Source of the DNA: Mycobacterium sp.
GTDB lineage: Bacteria > Actinomycetota > Actinomycetes > Mycobacteriales > Mycobacteriaceae
Reading direction: 5' to 3'
DNA length: 64,000 nucleotides
Assembly: GCA_003987775.1 (NCBI GenBank)
Contig: RXJD01000014.1
Coordinates: forward strand, 18,800 to 82,799
This document shows positions 1 to 10,767 of the stretch, piece after piece. Each line of letters opens with the position of its first letter. Position 1 is the first letter of the stretch. The notes beneath the pieces are model-generated. The model had not been told where the DNA came from and searched no databases. It saw only the letters and a program-made list of their open reading frames with translations. The translations under genes and the position numbers were made by a program.

Positions 1-508
1 CCAGAAGGTGCCCTACCGGTACGAATCCGACCTGGTGAGCCGCATCGCCTTCCGCGAGCTCGACTACGCCGCCGAACCCGACGGACTGCCCCTCGACCCG
101 GCCGCGGCGGTGCGCGAAACACTGGTCAAGACAGCCGAATTCGAAGCCGAGCCGTACGATCTGATAACCGAACTGCCGAGATTCGACTGGCCCACCGTGG
201 TGATCGCCGGCGGGCGTGACCTGATCACGCCGCTGACGGTGGCCGAACGGGCGATGTCGCTGCTGCCCAACGCGCAGCTGCTGCAATTGCCCACGATGGC
301 GCACAGTGCGCTGGATTTCCGGGAGCCGGCCGCGCTGGCGATCGCCGGGGCGGTGTGCCGCGGCGAGGTCGACGGGCTGGCCGGACGCGCCGAGGAGCTG
401 GACACGCTGCCACCCCGGCTGCCGATGCGCGTGCTGTGGAAGGCAATTGACGTCGCGGCCACCGTGGAGGCGGCGGTGCCGCCGCTGCTGCACCGCGTCA
501 GCGCATGA
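1..508 (+). CDS. Alpha/beta hydrolase, C-terminal part (5' end outside window)
   Basis: The reading frame is open from the left window edge to a TGA at 506-508, so the true start and the nucleophile-serine half lie outside. What remains looks like the C-terminal half of an alpha/beta hydrolase: a segment VVIAGGRDLITP with the typical acid-residue turn (catalytic Asp) and, about 30 residues later, PTMAHSALDF, which would carry the catalytic His. The substrate cannot be told. The last 11 bases overlap the 3' end of the convergent oppA. A GTG at position 8 could be mistaken for a start but only because the window is cut there. Confidence 0.7.
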   Translation, partial: QKVPYRYESDLVSRIAFRELDYAAEPDGLPLDPAAAVRETLVKTAEFEAEPYDLITELPRFDWPTVVIAGGRDLITPLTVAERAMSLLPNAQLLQLPTMAHSALDFREPAALAIAGAVCRGEVDGLAGRAEELDTLPPRLPMRVLWKAIDVAATVEAAVPPLLHRVSA

Positions 509-2165
509 ACCCGATCGCGGTGTAGTCCAGGTCCGCCAACCCGCGGGCGCCGAAGTTCGCCAGCTTGCTGCGCACCGCCACCGGGCCGGGGGACTGGATC
601 AGCGGCAGGCTGAATCCTTCGGCCCAGATGAGCCGGTCGACGTCGTTGGCCAGCGCCCGGGCCTTCCCGGGGTCGAGCTCGCTCAACGTCCGCTCGATCG
701 CGTCGTCGATCTCCGGGCTGCCGATCTTGCCGAAGTTGCTGTCTCCGTTGGACGCGTAGATCTGGGTGAGCCCGGACAACGGGAACGCGTCGCCCACCCA
801 GCCGAACAACGCGATGTCGAACGCGCCGACGTTGACGTAGTCGCGGAAAAAGCCGCTGCCGGAACGTGATTGCAGATCCAGCTTGACGCCGATCTCGGCG
901 AGGCTGTGCTGGGCGATCTGGGTGACCGCTTTGGTGCTCTGGGCGTCGTAGAACAGCATCCGCACCACGAGTTGCCGACCGTCCTTCTCGCGGAACCCGG
1001 CCTCAGGATTGAGTTTCCAGCCCAGGGCATCGAGTTCGCGTGCGGCCCGCTGCGGGTCGTACGGGATGCTGTTGTCCTGATAGCCCTCCTGCCCGGCCAC
1101 GAAGATGTGGTTGTTCAGCGGCACCGGGTCGCGGGTGAGTCCGTGCAGGGCAACGTTGGCGATGGTGCGCCGGTCGATCCCTTCGCTGACCGCCAGGCGC
1201 AGCGACTGGTCGGACAGGATCGACCCCTTGGCGCCGTTCATGGTGAAGTGCGTCCACACCGGTGCCGGTGCCTGCCTGATCGAGATGCCCTTCGTGCGTT
1301 CGGCGATGATGAGCTGGTCGAGCGAGGCGACCCCGGTCGCGTCGATCGTGTTGTTCTGCAGCGCCGGCAGCCGGGCCGGGTCATCGAGCACCAGATAGGT
1401 GATGGAGTCCAGCCGCGGCTGGGTGCCCCACCATCTGGGGTTGCGGGTCAACACGATTCGCTGCTTGGCGCGATCCAGCGTGCTCATGATGAACGGTCCG
1501 GCGGTCACCCCCGGCGCATCGAGCCAGCCTTTGTTGAACGCCTCGGGTGTGGCGGTCACACTTTCGGGCAGCAGCATGCCGTTGCCGGCGAACATGCCAC
1601 GCCACTCGGCGTAAGGCTTGGCGAAAGTCATGATCGCCTGGCGGTCGTCGACGCCGCGGGTCACCGAGGCGACGCGGTCGGCGCCATTGGTGGTGGCGAT
1701 CTCGAAGGCGCTGTCGGTGCCGCTGGTGGCGTGGATCTGACTGGCGATGTCGCGCCAGGTGATGGGGCTGCCGTCGGACCAGACCGCTTTGGGATTGATG
1801 GTGTAGGTGATGACCTGCGGGTTGGTGCCGGTGAGCTCGACGCTGGTGAAGTAGTTGGTGTTGACGGTCGCCGAGCCGTCGGCCCCGATGGTGAAGGCGC
1901 TGGGCAGCGTGGCCTTCATCATCCCGGCGGTCTCCGAGGAGTTTCCGTCGATGTGCAGGATATTGAAGTTGGGTGGAAAGTCGATCAGGGCCAGCCGCAG
2001 GTTGCCGCCCTCTTGCAGGGTCTGCGGGTTCTGCGGGTTGAGGTCACTCGCGGTGCCGACGGCGCCGCGGCCGGCGGGTGTCAGTTGGCCGCCGGTCGAG
2101 CACCCGGACAACACCAACACCGCCGCCAGCATCGCCACCGCGACCCGGCCCGCCCGGCTACGCAC
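498..2165 (-). CDS. oppA: Oligopeptide ABC transporter, substrate-binding lipoprotein OppA
   Basis: This is a 555-residue family 5 extracellular solute-binding protein that captures peptides outside the membrane for the OppBCD translocator. The N-terminus is a lipoprotein signal peptide: RSR basic start, hydrophobic stretch, then lipobox LSGC with Cys about residue 22. Typical SBP_bac_5 stretches follow, such as the [13 protein letters not shown] segment. The start is GTG at 2165, which overlaps the last 8 bases of oppD, so translation is coupled. The order oppB-C-D-A and the length match the M. tuberculosis Rv1283c-Rv1280c operon, whose substrates include peptides. The gene is last in its operon and convergent with the hydrolase on its left. 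Confidence 0.93.
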   Translation of the reverse strand: MRSRAGRVAVAMLAAVLVLSGCSTGGQLTPAGRGAVGTASDLNPQNPQTLQEGGNLRLALIDFPPNFNILHIDGNSSETAGMMKATLPSAFTIGADGSATVNTNYFTSVELTGTNPQVITYTINPKAVWSDGSPITWRDIASQIHATSGTDSAFEIATTNGADRVASVTRGVDDRQAIMTFAKPYAEWRGMFAGNGMLLPESVTATPEAFNKGWLDAPGVTAGPFIMSTLDRAKQRIVLTRNPRWWGTQPRLDSITYLVLDDPARLPALQNNTIDATGVASLDQLIIAERTKGISIRQAPAPVWTHFTMNGAKGSILSDQSLRLAVSEGIDRRTIANVALHGLTRDPVPLNNHIFVAGQEGYQDNSIPYDPQRAARELDALGWKLNPEAGFREKDGRQLVVRMLFYDAQSTKAVTQIAQHSLAEIGVKLDLQSRSGSGFFRDYVNVGAFDIALFGWVGDAFPLSGLTQIYASNGDSNFGKIGSPEIDDAIERTLSELDPGKARALANDVDRLIWAEGFSLPLIQSPGPVAVRSKLANFGARGLADLDYTAIGFMR

Positions 2166-3993
2166 GGCCCGGCTCGGGTTGCGGCACCGCGCCCAGTAGC
2201 CGGCGCGTGTACTCGTGTTGCGGATTGCCGAACACCTCCCGGCTTTCGCCCTGCTCCACCACCGCGCCGCGGAACATCACCACCACCTGATGCGCCAGAT
2301 GTTTCACCACCGAAAGATCGTGGGAGACGAAGAGATAGGAGAGACCGAACTGATCCTGCAGGTCGAGCAGCAGGTTGATGATCCCGGCCTGAATGGAAAC
2401 GTCGAGGGCCGACACGGGTTCGTCGAGCGCCAGGATCTTGGGCTGTAGCGCCAGGGCGCGTGCGATCCCGATGCGCTGTTTCTGTCCGCCGGAGAATTCG
2501 GCGGGATAACGGTTGGCGTCGGCGCGGCGCAGGCCCACGATGTCGAGCAGCTCGGCTACCCGGGCGTTGCTGTCGCCTTTGCTGAATCCGTTGGCGCGCA
2601 ACGGTTCGGCCAGTAGCTCGGAGACGGGCAGTCGAGGGTCCAACGATGCCACCGGGTCCTGGAACACCGCCTGGATATCGCGGCGCAACGACCGGCGGCC
2701 GGCCGGGCGCAGCGTGCTGACATCGGTACCGAGTACCTCGATCGAACCCGACTGCGGCGCAGTGAGTTCCAGGATCTGGTTCAGCGTGGTCGACTTGCCC
2801 GAACCGGACTCGCCGACGATGCCCACCGTGCGCCCCTGGTGCAGTTCGAAGCTGACGCCGTCGACCGCCCGGACTTCGCCGACGGTGCGGCGCAGCACCA
2901 GGCCCTTGGTCAGGGGATAGGTCTTGACCAGGTCCCGCACCCGCACGACGACGGTCGAGTGGTCGGGTGCGGCGACCGCTTGTTCGGTGGCGACATCGTA
3001 GATCTCGGCCGCGCTGCGCCCGGCGGCCTTGTCGGTGCGGATGCAGGCCGCCCGATGCTCCGGCCCCACCTCGGTCAATTCTGGCTCGCCCGAACGGCAT
3101 TCGTCGATGGCCAGCGGACAGCGCGGCGCGAACGGGCACCCCGGCTCCAGCCCCGCCAACGACGGCGGCGCGCCGGGGATGGGCACCAGCCGGGTGCCCT
3201 GCGGGGCGTCCAATCGCGGCACCGAGCCCAATAATCCGATGGTGTAGGGCATTTGACGGTCACGGTAGAGGTCGCCGACCCCGGCCGACTCGACCACCCG
3301 CCCGGCGTACATCACCAGAGCCCGGTCGGCGAACTCGGCGACCACACCGAGGTCGTGGGTGATGATGAGGACACCTGCGCCGGTCACGTCGCGCGCCTTC
3401 TTGAGTACCTCGAGGATCTGCGCCTGCACGGTCACGTCCAGCGCGGTGGTGGGTTCGTCGCAGATCAGCAGGTCCGGGTCATTGGCGATCGCCATCGCGA
3501 TCACCACCCGTTGCCGTTCCCCGCCGGACAGCTCGTGCGGAAAGGCGCGCGCCCGCTGCGCAGGCTGGGAGATACCGACCAGTTCGAGAAGTTCCACCGC
3601 GCGCTCGCGGGCGGCCTTCTTGCCCACGTCATGCTGGTGCACCCGGATCGCCTCGGCGATCTGATCGCCGACGGTATACACCGGGGTCAGCGCCGACATG
3701 GGGTCCTGAAACACCATTCCGATCGACTTGCCGCGAAACCGCGACATCCCGTCGTCGCCCAGCCCCAGCAGTTCGGTGCCCTGCAGCCGCACCGAGCCGC
3801 TCGCTGTCGCGTACTCCGGCAGCAGGCCCATCACCGCCATCGCCGCGGCGGACTTGCCCGATCCCGATTCGCCGACCATCGCCACCACTTCGCCTGGGTT
3901 GACGTGGTAGCTGATGCCGCGGACCGCGGTCACCGGGACGCCGTCGGTGGGGAAGGTGACGGCCAGGTCGGCCACTTCCAGCAGCGAACTCAT
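2158..3993 (-). CDS. oppD: Oligopeptide ABC transporter, fused dual ATP-binding subunit OppD
   Basis: The 611-residue protein carries two complete ABC ATPase domains fused in one chain (an OppD-OppF fusion). First domain: Walker A GESGSGKS (41-48), signature LSGGERQR (155-162), Walker B LLICDE (175-180). Second domain: Walker A GESGSGKS (394-401) and signature FSGGQKQR. Between them lies the oligopeptide-transporter C-terminal segment with four cysteines at 286, 292, 299 and 317, the spacing of the iron-sulfur site described in the M. tuberculosis OppABCD structure. The ATG at 3993 sits in an ATGA overlap with the oppC stop. The frame stays open far upstream inside oppC, but homology begins at this ATG. 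Confidence 0.93.
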   Translation of the reverse strand: MSSLLEVADLAVTFPTDGVPVTAVRGISYHVNPGEVVAMVGESGSGKSAAAMAVMGLLPEYATASGSVRLQGTELLGLGDDGMSRFRGKSIGMVFQDPMSALTPVYTVGDQIAEAIRVHQHDVGKKAARERAVELLELVGISQPAQRARAFPHELSGGERQRVVIAMAIANDPDLLICDEPTTALDVTVQAQILEVLKKARDVTGAGVLIITHDLGVVAEFADRALVMYAGRVVESAGVGDLYRDRQMPYTIGLLGSVPRLDAPQGTRLVPIPGAPPSLAGLEPGCPFAPRCPLAIDECRSGEPELTEVGPEHRAACIRTDKAAGRSAAEIYDVATEQAVAAPDHSTVVVRVRDLVKTYPLTKGLVLRRTVGEVRAVDGVSFELHQGRTVGIVGESGSGKSTTLNQILELTAPQSGSIEVLGTDVSTLRPAGRRSLRRDIQAVFQDPVASLDPRLPVSELLAEPLRANGFSKGDSNARVAELLDIVGLRRADANRYPAEFSGGQKQRIGIARALALQPKILALDEPVSALDVSIQAGIINLLLDLQDQFGLSYLFVSHDLSVVKHLAHQVVVMFRGAVVEQGESREVFGNPQHEYTRRLLGAVPQPEPGRA

Positions 3994-4880
3994 TCGGCAC
4001 CCCGTCGCAGGGTCCGGGCGCCGGGATCCAGCGCGTCCCGCAGCCCGTCGCCGGTCAGGTTGGCGCACAACACGATCAGCACCAACACCCCGGCCGGAAC
4101 CAGGAAGACCCACGGGAAGGTGGTGGCGGCCTGGGTGCCGTCGGCGATCAGGGTGCCCAGCGACACGTCGGGGGGCTGGACGCCGAAACCCAGGAAGCTC
4201 AACCCGGTTTCGGCCAGAATGGCGAACCCGACGTTGAGGGTGGCGTCGATGATCAGGATGGACGCCACATTGGGCAGCACGTGGCCGACGATGATCTTGC
4301 GACTGGACACGCCCATATACCGTGCGGCGCGGATGAAGTCGTGCTCGCGCAGGCTCATGGTCAGGCCGCGCACCATGCGGGAACTGACCATCCAGCTGAA
4401 GGCGGCCAGCAGCAACACCAGCGACATGATGTTGGCCGAGTTCCTGGTTCGCGGTGAGACGATGGCAATCAGGATGAAACTGGGCACCACCAGCATCAGG
4501 TCGACCACGAACATCAGCAGCCCGTCGCGCCAGTCCTTGAAGTAGCCGGCGATCGATCCCACCGTGGCGGCGATACCGGTCGAGATCACCGCCACGCAGA
4601 GGCCGATCAACATCGACTTCTGCATTCCGCGCAGCGTCTGCGCCAGCATGTCCTGGCCGATTGCGTTGGTGCCCAACCAATGCCGGGCGTTGGGCGGTTG
4701 CAGCAGCGCGTTGAAATCGAGGTCGCGGTAGGAGTAGGGCAGCAGCGGTGGCAGCGCGTAGCAGCCGATGAACAGCAGCACCAGCAACGCCAGCGCCACC
4801 ACTGCCGACCGGTTGCGCAGGAACCGGCGCAGCACCAGCGTGCGGCGCGACGTGAATTCGGTGGTCTCGACCGCGGTCAT
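3990..4880 (-). CDS. oppC: Oligopeptide ABC transporter, permease OppC
   Basis: A 296-residue inner-membrane permease of the BPD_transp_1 family. An N-terminal hydrophobic helix is followed by the OppC-type N-terminal extension, then a cluster of membrane helices with the coupling-helix (EAA) region near [20 protein letters not shown], which docks onto the ATPase. The start chosen is ATG at 4880 (MTAVETTEF), overlapping the oppB stop by four bases (ATGA). The frame continues upstream to 5018 without homology. It pairs with OppB to form the peptide channel. Confidence 0.92.
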   Translation of the reverse strand: MTAVETTEFTSRRTLVLRRFLRNRSAVVALALLVLLFIGCYALPPLLPYSYRDLDFNALLQPPNARHWLGTNAIGQDMLAQTLRGMQKSMLIGLCVAVISTGIAATVGSIAGYFKDWRDGLLMFVVDLMLVVPSFILIAIVSPRTRNSANIMSLVLLLAAFSWMVSSRMVRGLTMSLREHDFIRAARYMGVSSRKIIVGHVLPNVASILIIDATLNVGFAILAETGLSFLGFGVQPPDVSLGTLIADGTQAATTFPWVFLVPAGVLVLIVLCANLTGDGLRDALDPGARTLRRGAE

Positions 4881-5854
4881 GACACCCGCACCCGTGGGTC
4901 CAGCGCGGCATAGAGGATGTCGGACAACAGCCCCGCCAACAACGTGACGGCGGCGGAGAACAGCGTGATCGCCGCGATGATGTTGGTGTCCTGGGTGGCG
5001 ATGCCGCGGATGGTCCATTCACCCATGCCGTGCCAGCCGAAGATCTTCTCGACGAATACCGCGCCGCCGACCAGACCGGCGACACTGTAGGCGAACAGCG
5101 TCGCCATCGGGATCAGCGCGGTGCGCAGCCCGTGTTTGACCAGTGCGCGGCGACGCGTCAGGCCTTTGGCGCGGGCGGTGCGGATGAAATCCTGGCCGAG
5201 GACATCGAGCATCGCATTGCGCTGGTAGCGGCTGTAGCCGGCCGCGGCGCTCAGCGTCAGGGTCAGCGTGGGCAGGATCAAGTGTTTCAACCGGTCAGCG
5301 ACCGCGGCCCAGCTGCCCTCGATCACACCCGGTGACGTCTCGCCGGTGTAGTCGAAGAGCTGAACGCCCAAAGCCCAGTTGGTTCGCAGCGCCCCCATGA
5401 TCAGCAGGTTGGCGATGACGAAGGTCGGCGTGCTCAGGATGAGCAGCGCGGTGACGGTGACGACACGGTCGCTGAGCCGGTACTGGCGTATCGCTCCCCA
5501 TGCTCCGAGCGTCACTCCGAGTAGCGTGCCCAGCACCGAGCCGACGAGGAGCAATCGCAGGGTCACTCCGATGCGGCGTCCCAACTCGACGCCGACGGGC
5601 TGGCCGGTGATCGTCTTGCCGAAATCGCCGTGCGCGGCGTGGGATACCCAGTTCACGTACCGGATCGGGATGGGCCGATCAAGGCCGAGGTCGTGAGCCT
5701 TGGCGTCGATCACCGCTTTCGGGGGCCGCGGACTGCGCTGCATCAGGCTCTCCAGCGGCGAGAACGCCACCGAGGTGAGGCAGAAGGTCAGAAACGACGC
5801 CAGCGCCAGCAGCACGACGTACTTCGCCAGCCGGCGCAGCAGAAAACGCGTCAC
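4877..5854 (-). CDS. oppB: Oligopeptide ABC transporter, permease OppB
   Basis: A 325-residue permease that is the first gene of the opp operon. It has an N-terminal membrane helix (about residues 9-30), the [12 protein letters not shown] segment typical of OppB/DppB periplasmic loops, several further helices and a coupling region [19 protein letters not shown]. The start is GTG at 5854; upstream lie about 190 bases before a strong hairpin, room for the operon promoter. With OppC it forms the translocation pathway energised by OppD. Confidence 0.92.
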   Translation of the reverse strand: MTRFLLRRLAKYVVLLALASFLTFCLTSVAFSPLESLMQRSPRPPKAVIDAKAHDLGLDRPIPIRYVNWVSHAAHGDFGKTITGQPVGVELGRRIGVTLRLLLVGSVLGTLLGVTLGAWGAIRQYRLSDRVVTVTALLILSTPTFVIANLLIMGALRTNWALGVQLFDYTGETSPGVIEGSWAAVADRLKHLILPTLTLTLSAAAGYSRYQRNAMLDVLGQDFIRTARAKGLTRRRALVKHGLRTALIPMATLFAYSVAGLVGGAVFVEKIFGWHGMGEWTIRGIATQDTNIIAAITLFSAAVTLLAGLLSDILYAALDPRVRVS

Positions 5855-6041
5855 GCCCTACCACCCTGCCGCATTGGGACAGGGTAACGATCCCTGCGGC
5901 GGAGAGCCTGTCGCCGCCCGCGTCCACGAACACATCGGTGTTGGCAAGACCTGCCCCCAACCTTCCCGCGGCTTTCCGCAGGGCAGTAGCGCGGCGGCGG
6001 ATGGCCGTGCTGACGTTGGCCACCGCCGAAGCTGACACGAA

Positions 6042-6073
6042 GGAGGGGAGGGGGCCGTAGCCCCCTCCCCTCC
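6042..6073 (-). terminator. Perfect 14-bp GC-rich hairpin behind the PE_PGRS gene
   Basis: The arm GGAGGGGAGGGGGC (6042-6055) is followed by a CGTA loop and the exact reverse complement (6060-6073). No U-tract follows on either strand, as is usual for mycobacterial hairpin terminators. It lies 48 bases past the PE_PGRS stop and upstream of the oppB start, so it most likely insulates the opp operon from PE_PGRS readthrough. The remainder of 5855-6120 shows no gene. Confidence 0.6.
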
Positions 6074-6120
6074 GCCCGGTTGCCCAGTGAGCGACAGGGC
6101 GGCAGTCCGGTTGCCCTGAT

Positions 6121-9100
6121 CTACCGCTGCAGCACCCCGTCGAGGCCGTTAATGCCGGACGGCCCAGGCGGCGTACCGGTCCCGCCATTTCCTCCGTTGC
6201 CGCCGGTGCCTAGGACAATGGCGTTGCCGCCAAAGCCGCCTTTGCCGCCGGGCACCGCCCCGATGCCATTGCCGCCCGCGCCTCCGTTCCCGCCATCACC
6301 GAACAGTCCGGACCGCCCGCCGCCGCCGCCGAAGCCGCTCAAGACGCCGCCGGCGCCGCCGGCGCCCCCGGTCCCGCCGTCGCCGAGGAGGCCGATGGCT
6401 GTGCCACCCGCACCGCCGACTCCGCCAACACCGCCGACTCCGCCGTTCCCGCCGGCACCGCCGTTCCCGTAGATGCCGCTGCCGCCGCCGTCGCCGCCGC
6501 TGCCAGCGACAAAGCCGTAACCGCCGCTTCCGCCGCTTCCGCCGTTGCCGGTGAGCAGGGCGCCGTTACCGCCGCGTCCGCCGTTCGCGCCGAGGCCGGT
6601 GGTGGCACCGCCACCGACCCCGCCAGCCCCGCCGGTGCCATAGAACGTCCCCGCATTGCCACCGTTGCCGCCAGCGGCACCGCCGCCTGCACCAGCGCCG
6701 ACACCGCCTGCCCCGCCGGCCCCGCCGCTGCCGAAGTATGAGTTCGCGGAGCCACCCGCCCCGCCGACCCCGCCAGTGTTAAGTCCAAGGCCGCCCGCTC
6801 CTCCAGCCCCGCCGGTACCGGACAGGGCGGCGCCATCACCGCCGATTCCTCCTGCCCCGCCGACGGTCTGGCCTGCGCCGCCGCTGCCGCCGGCACCACC
6901 GGTGCCGGAGAACGAGCCGGCGTTACCGCCGTGGCCGCCGGCACCTCCGGCGGTGCCGGCGGGTGCGCTGCCACCTGCCCCGCCGGCGCCGCCGTTACCG
7001 GACAACAGACCGGCGTTGCCGCCGGCTCCGCCGGCTCCGCCGGCTCCGGATCCGCCGAGGGCGCCGACGCCGCCGGTCCCGCCGTTGCCGGAAATAAGGC
7101 TGGCCCCGCCGTTCCCGCCGGCACCGCCGGTGCCAAGGCTCAGTCCTCCGGTGCCGCCGTGCCCGCCGTGGGCCAAGAGCGCGCTACCGCCGTTGCCGCT
7201 GGCTCCACCTGTGCCGCCACCAACTCCGCCGCTCCCGCCGGCGCCGCCGGCGCTGAATAGCCCGCCGGCCCCGCCCTGGCCGCCGGCGCCACCTAGACCG
7301 GCCCCGGTACCGCCGTCGCCGCCGAACCCAGCCGTGCCGGAGAACAGTCCGGCGGATCCGCCCCTGCCCCCAGCCCCACCGTCAACGCCGATCGCCCCGG
7401 AACCTCCGGCTCCGCCGTTGCCCATCAAGATTCCGCCGTCTCCGCCCGCGGCACCGGTTCCCGGTGCCCCGTTGGCGCCATTACCGATCAGTGGGCGTCC
7501 GAGCAGTGCCTGGGTGGGTGCGTTGATGACATCGAGCAGAGCTTTATTCGAGGTGGCGATCCCGGCGGCGCCGTTGGCGCCAGTAGCGCCGGCCGGGCTG
7601 CCCAGCCCGGCATTGCCTCCGTTGCCGCCCAACCCGATGAGTTGTGCGTCGCCGCCCCGGCCACCGTTACCTCCGGCAAAGGGGCCACCTTCGCCACCAG
7701 CGCCGGCGTTGCCGCCATTGCCGATCAACGCGGCCTTGCCGCCGGCCCCGCCGGTGCCACCCCCGCCGCTCCCGGCCAGACCGCCGTTGCCGCCGGTGCC
7801 GCCGTCACCGAACAGGCCAACGGCGTTGCCGCCGGCGCCCCCGGCGCCGCTGACTGCGCCGCCGCTATCGCCGTTTCCGCCGGCTCCGCCGGAGCCGGCA
7901 AGGCCGCCGCTGTTGCCGCCGCGGCCGCCCGCCCCACCGCTCGTATCGCCAATGCCGCCGTGTCCACCATCCCCGCCGGTGCCGAACAGGGTTGCCGCAT
8001 TGCCGCCGCTGCCGCCATTGCCGCCGGTACCGGTGCCGCCGACTCCGCCGGCACCGCCAATCCCACCGTCGCCCTGCAGCGTGCCGCCGTTGCCGCCGGC
8101 GCCGCCCGCTCCGCCGTTGACTTGGCCGAAGGCTCCTGCCCCCCCGGCTCCGCCGGTGCCGAACAGTGCGCCGGCCTTCCCGCCGAGTCCGCCCGCCCCG
8201 CCGACGCCGAAGCTGGTGCCACCGGCGCCACCGGTCCCGCCGGTGCCGGAGAGCATGGCGGCGTTGCCACCGGCGCCACCGGCGCCACCGGCGGCTCCGG
8301 CGATCCCACCGGCGCCACCGGCGCCACCGGCGCCATGGAACAAGCCGGCGTTGCCGCCCGCGCCACCGGCGCCGCCGGTAGTGCCGGGCGCATTGGCGGC
8401 GGCGCCACCGGCGCCGCCAGCGCCGCCGTCGCCATAGAACGCGCCGGCATTGCCGCCCTGCCCGCCCGCGCCAGCAGTCGCCTGCCCGCCACCGCCGAGG
8501 CCGCCCGCGCCACCGTTGCCGACGAACATGCTCGTCCCGCCGATACCGCCCTTTCCACCGATGCCGCCAGGGGTTAAGTTGCTCCCTCCTTCGCCGCCTG
8601 CTCCGCCGTCGCCAAACAGGCCGACGCCGCCGGCGCCACCGGCCCCGCCGGTGGTGCCCACGCCGCCGGCGCCGCCAGTTCCGCCGACGCTGAATAGCCC
8701 AGCGGCCCCGCCTTGACCGCCGGCACCGCCAACCCCGGTTGCTCCGTGGCCGCCCGCACCGCCGCTGCCGGGCGTGCCGAACAGCAATCCTGCGGCACCG
8801 CCGCGGCCTCCGGCCCCGCCCGTGGCGCCACTAGCACCCGACCCGCCTGCACCACCGTTGCCGATCAAGATCCCGCCGTCGCCGCCGTTCGCGCCGGTGC
8901 CCGCGGCGCCGTTGGCGCCGTTGCCGATCAGCGGTCGGCCCAGCAACGCCTGGGTAGGTGCGTTGACCACGCTGAGCAGACTCTGCGAAGCGGCCTCGGC
9001 ACTTGCATATCCGTTGGCGCTCGACTGCAAGGTCGCCACGAATTGGGCGTGAAACGCTGCGGCTTGGGCATTGACTGTCTGGAAAGACTGACCGTGTGTG

Positions 9101-9267
9101 GTGAACAGTGCCGCTATCTGGACCGACACCTCATCGGCTGCGGCGGTAAGCACTGAAATCGTCGGCTCACCCGCCGAAGCGGCGGCTTGTCCGATTGCAT
9201 TCCCGATATTCGCTAAATCCCCGACGGCCGATGTCAAAAATTCTGGCGTGGCGATTACGTAGGACAT
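6121..9267 (-). CDS. PE_PGRS family protein with a duplicated PE/PGRS hinge
   Basis: A 1048-residue PE_PGRS surface/secreted protein. The PE domain (1-100) opens [11 protein letters not shown] and carries the type VII secretion signal YASAE (87-91). The hinge motif GRPLI at 110-114 leads into Gly-Gly-Ala/Asn repeats to the end, with no distinct C-terminal domain. A second hinge ([19 protein letters not shown]-like) recurs at about 577-600, so the PGRS part reads as two tandem units of about 480 residues. The start is ATG at 9267, where the canonical PE begins. The frame runs upstream to 9372 through non-homologous sequence. M. tuberculosis has no PE_PGRS gene at this position. Function unknown; members interact with host cells. 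Confidence 0.92.
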   Translation of the reverse strand: MSYVIATPEFLTSAVGDLANIGNAIGQAAASAGEPTISVLTAAADEVSVQIAALFTTHGQSFQTVNAQAAAFHAQFVATLQSSANGYASAEAASQSLLSVVNAPTQALLGRPLIGNGANGAAGTGANGGDGGILIGNGGAGGSGASGATGGAGGRGGAAGLLFGTPGSGGAGGHGATGVGGAGGQGGAAGLFSVGGTGGAGGVGTTGGAGGAGGVGLFGDGGAGGEGGSNLTPGGIGGKGGIGGTSMFVGNGGAGGLGGGGQATAGAGGQGGNAGAFYGDGGAGGAGGAAANAPGTTGGAGGAGGNAGLFHGAGGAGGAGGIAGAAGGAGGAGGNAAMLSGTGGTGGAGGTSFGVGGAGGLGGKAGALFGTGGAGGAGAFGQVNGGAGGAGGNGGTLQGDGGIGGAGGVGGTGTGGNGGSGGNAATLFGTGGDGGHGGIGDTSGGAGGRGGNSGGLAGSGGAGGNGDSGGAVSGAGGAGGNAVGLFGDGGTGGNGGLAGSGGGGTGGAGGKAALIGNGGNAGAGGEGGPFAGGNGGRGGDAQLIGLGGNGGNAGLGSPAGATGANGAAGIATSNKALLDVINAPTQALLGRPLIGNGANGAPGTGAAGGDGGILMGNGGAGGSGAIGVDGGAGGRGGSAGLFSGTAGFGGDGGTGAGLGGAGGQGGAGGLFSAGGAGGSGGVGGGTGGASGNGGSALLAHGGHGGTGGLSLGTGGAGGNGGASLISGNGGTGGVGALGGSGAGGAGGAGGNAGLLSGNGGAGGAGGSAPAGTAGGAGGHGGNAGSFSGTGGAGGSGGAGQTVGGAGGIGGDGAALSGTGGAGGAGGLGLNTGGVGGAGGSANSYFGSGGAGGAGGVGAGAGGGAAGGNGGNAGTFYGTGGAGGVGGGATTGLGANGGRGGNGALLTGNGGSGGSGGYGFVAGSGGDGGGSGIYGNGGAGGNGGVGGVGGVGGAGGTAIGLLGDGGTGGAGGAGGVLSGFGGGGGRSGLFGDGGNGGAGGNGIGAVPGGKGGFGGNAIVLGTGGNGGNGGTGTPPGPSGINGLDGVLQR

Positions 9268-10142
9268 TCGGCGACCCCTCATTTTTTGGTTTTGGTAAAC
9301 GCAGGCAGACAAGCTGACCCAGGGTATCCAGATGGTGCAGACAAGGGAATAACTAACGGTGGTGTTATGCAAACGTTATAATTGTTTTCGCCTAATTCGA
9401 ATGCTTTTTGTTTTGGCGCGCACAAATTTGCATCATCTGACGCGCGTTTGTGCCGCAGTGAGGCGGATCATGACGCCGTGCCTCGATCGGTGTTGCGGAT
9501 CCGGCGAAGGCGGCGGTCTGACAGCGCCCATCGCGCGTCGATCAACGAGGGTGCGTGCAGTGGCTATCAGGCCTTCGGTCATGTCGGCAGCTCGGTCAGT
9601 TGCCGCCAAGGCGGTGGCGGAAGAGGCGCAAGAAGGGGCCGCCGGGCCTCCTCCGGAATTGAACCGCGCGAATCATCGCGTGGCATATCGGCACAAGGCG
9701 ATGCAAGCACGGCTGGGGTGAAAATGTGATGCGCCATACCAATTCGATTTATTCAAATTGCCCCATCCCAGCCCGCGCTGCGTCAGATCAGGGCAGTTAT
9801 CAGCTTGCGTCCCATGCCGCGACGAAGCGACCCCCAGTCCGCGTATTTCCGCCTGAGCTTCGGCACTCGGCTAAGTAATCGGATTTAAAGCTGAGATCAA
9901 TCAGGATCTCTGGGTCTCGGGGACGGGCCCTGGGACGGTTTGGGTTGGCACCGGTGATGTTGATCGAGGAGTTGCGCCCCGCCTGCAGCGCCCGGACGGC
10001 CGTGGCGTGAATATGCCGACGCGCGACTGGATGGCATGCGCGACGGCAAAGGGGTTCGGTCATCGCTGCGGCTCTGCACGAAGTGCCCGAGGGACGGTGT
10101 CCACGGACGAATCGGTGAGTGCGCGTTACGCGCGCGGTGATT
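9268..10142. other. Long non-coding region between PE_PGRS and canA
   Basis: About 870 bases with no reading frame I can defend on either strand. Two stretches (about 9285-9420 and 9720-9900) are visibly AT-richer than their surroundings. The first holds the divergent upstream region of the PE_PGRS gene, including a TATAAC-like hexamer on the minus strand near 9377-9383 and a direct repeat GCAGACAAG (near 9305 and 9336). Short frames here have no recognisable motif. It may be the scar of an insertion that brought the PE_PGRS gene. Confidence 0.5.
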
Positions 10143-10172
10143 TTGACCAGTGAAACGCCGGGTGCCTATTGT
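10143..10172 (+). promoter_or_regulatory. Candidate sigma-A type promoter of canA
   Basis: TTGACC (10143-10148), an 18-base spacer and TATTGT (10167-10172) lie about 65 bases upstream of the canA GTG. The spacing and -35 fit housekeeping mycobacterial promoters; the -10 is a fair match. A GGGAGA ribosome site follows at 10225-10230. Confidence 0.4.
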
Positions 10173-10235
10173 TAAACTTCGTCGCGCCTCGCTCTGCCTG
10201 GCGAATTTCCGCACTGCGATATACGGGAGACTTGC

Positions 10236-10727
10236 GTGACGGTTACTGACGACTACCTGGCCAACAACGCCAACTACGCGAGTAGCTTCCAGGGCCCGTT
10301 GCCGCTGCCGCCGAGCAAACACGTCGCGGTGCTGGCGTGCATGGATGCCCGCCTCGACGTGTACCGGGCGCTCGGGATCAACGAGGGGGAGTCGCACGTC
10401 ATCCGCAACGCCGGCGGGGTGGCCACCGACGACGCCATCCGGTCGCTGGCGATCTCCCAGCGGCTGCTGGGGACCAAAGAGATCATCCTGATCCACCACA
10501 CCGACTGCGGCATGCTCACCTTCACCGATGACGAGTTCAAGCGCGGCATCCAGGAGGAGACCGGCGTGAAGCCGCCGTGGGCGGCCGAGGCCTTCCCGGA
10601 CATCGCCGAGGACGTCCGCCAGTCGCTGCGCCGGATCGAGAACAGCCCCTTTGTCACCAAGCACGAGTCGTTGCGCGGGTTCATCTTCGACGTCGCGACC
10701 GGCAAGCTCGAAGAGGTCACCCTATAG
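10236..10727 (+). CDS. canA: Beta-class carbonic anhydrase CanA
   Basis: A 163-residue beta-carbonic anhydrase (CO2 + water to bicarbonate + proton), the same length as M. tuberculosis Rv1284. Zinc ligands are visible: Cys35 (ACMDAR), His88 and Cys91 (HHTDCG), with Asp37-Arg39 forming the catalytic dyad. The start is GTG at 10236 behind a GGGAGA ribosome site. It is monocistronic, with the convergent M14-type gene ending 40 bases downstream. Cytosolic enzyme that supplies bicarbonate for carboxylases and helps in pH balance. Confidence 0.95.
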   Translation: MTVTDDYLANNANYASSFQGPLPLPPSKHVAVLACMDARLDVYRALGINEGESHVIRNAGGVATDDAIRSLAISQRLLGTKEIILIHHTDCGMLTFTDDEFKRGIQEETGVKPPWAAEAFPDIAEDVRQSLRRIENSPFVTKHESLRGFIFDVATGKLEEVTL

Positions 10728-10767
10728 CGCGTCTGCTCGCGAGGGTCCTGCGCGCCAGCGGCGTCGA

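Noticed and set aside
870-2378. 502-codon plus-strand frame opposite oppA
   Set aside because: Arg/Gly/Val-rich shadow of oppA in high-GC DNA with no recognisable motif; oppA is clearly the real gene.
8200-8420. CRISPR-like regular repeats
   Set aside because: The GGCGCCACC-type units are 9-base coding repeats of Gly-Gly-Ala without unique spacers.
6656-8437. 593-codon proline-rich open frame on the plus strand
   Set aside because: It is the antisense of the GGA/GGN repeats of the PE_PGRS gene, where GC-rich periodic sequence keeps several frames open; it has no start context or domain.
9359-9729. Two overlapping plus-strand frames of 115-120 codons upstream of PE_PGRS
   Set aside because: No ribosome site, no recognisable domain and amino-acid composition typical of random GC-rich DNA.
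9900-10130. Possible transposase or IS fragment in the gap before canA
   Set aside because: No terminal inverted repeats, no DDE or HUH motif and frames broken by stops.
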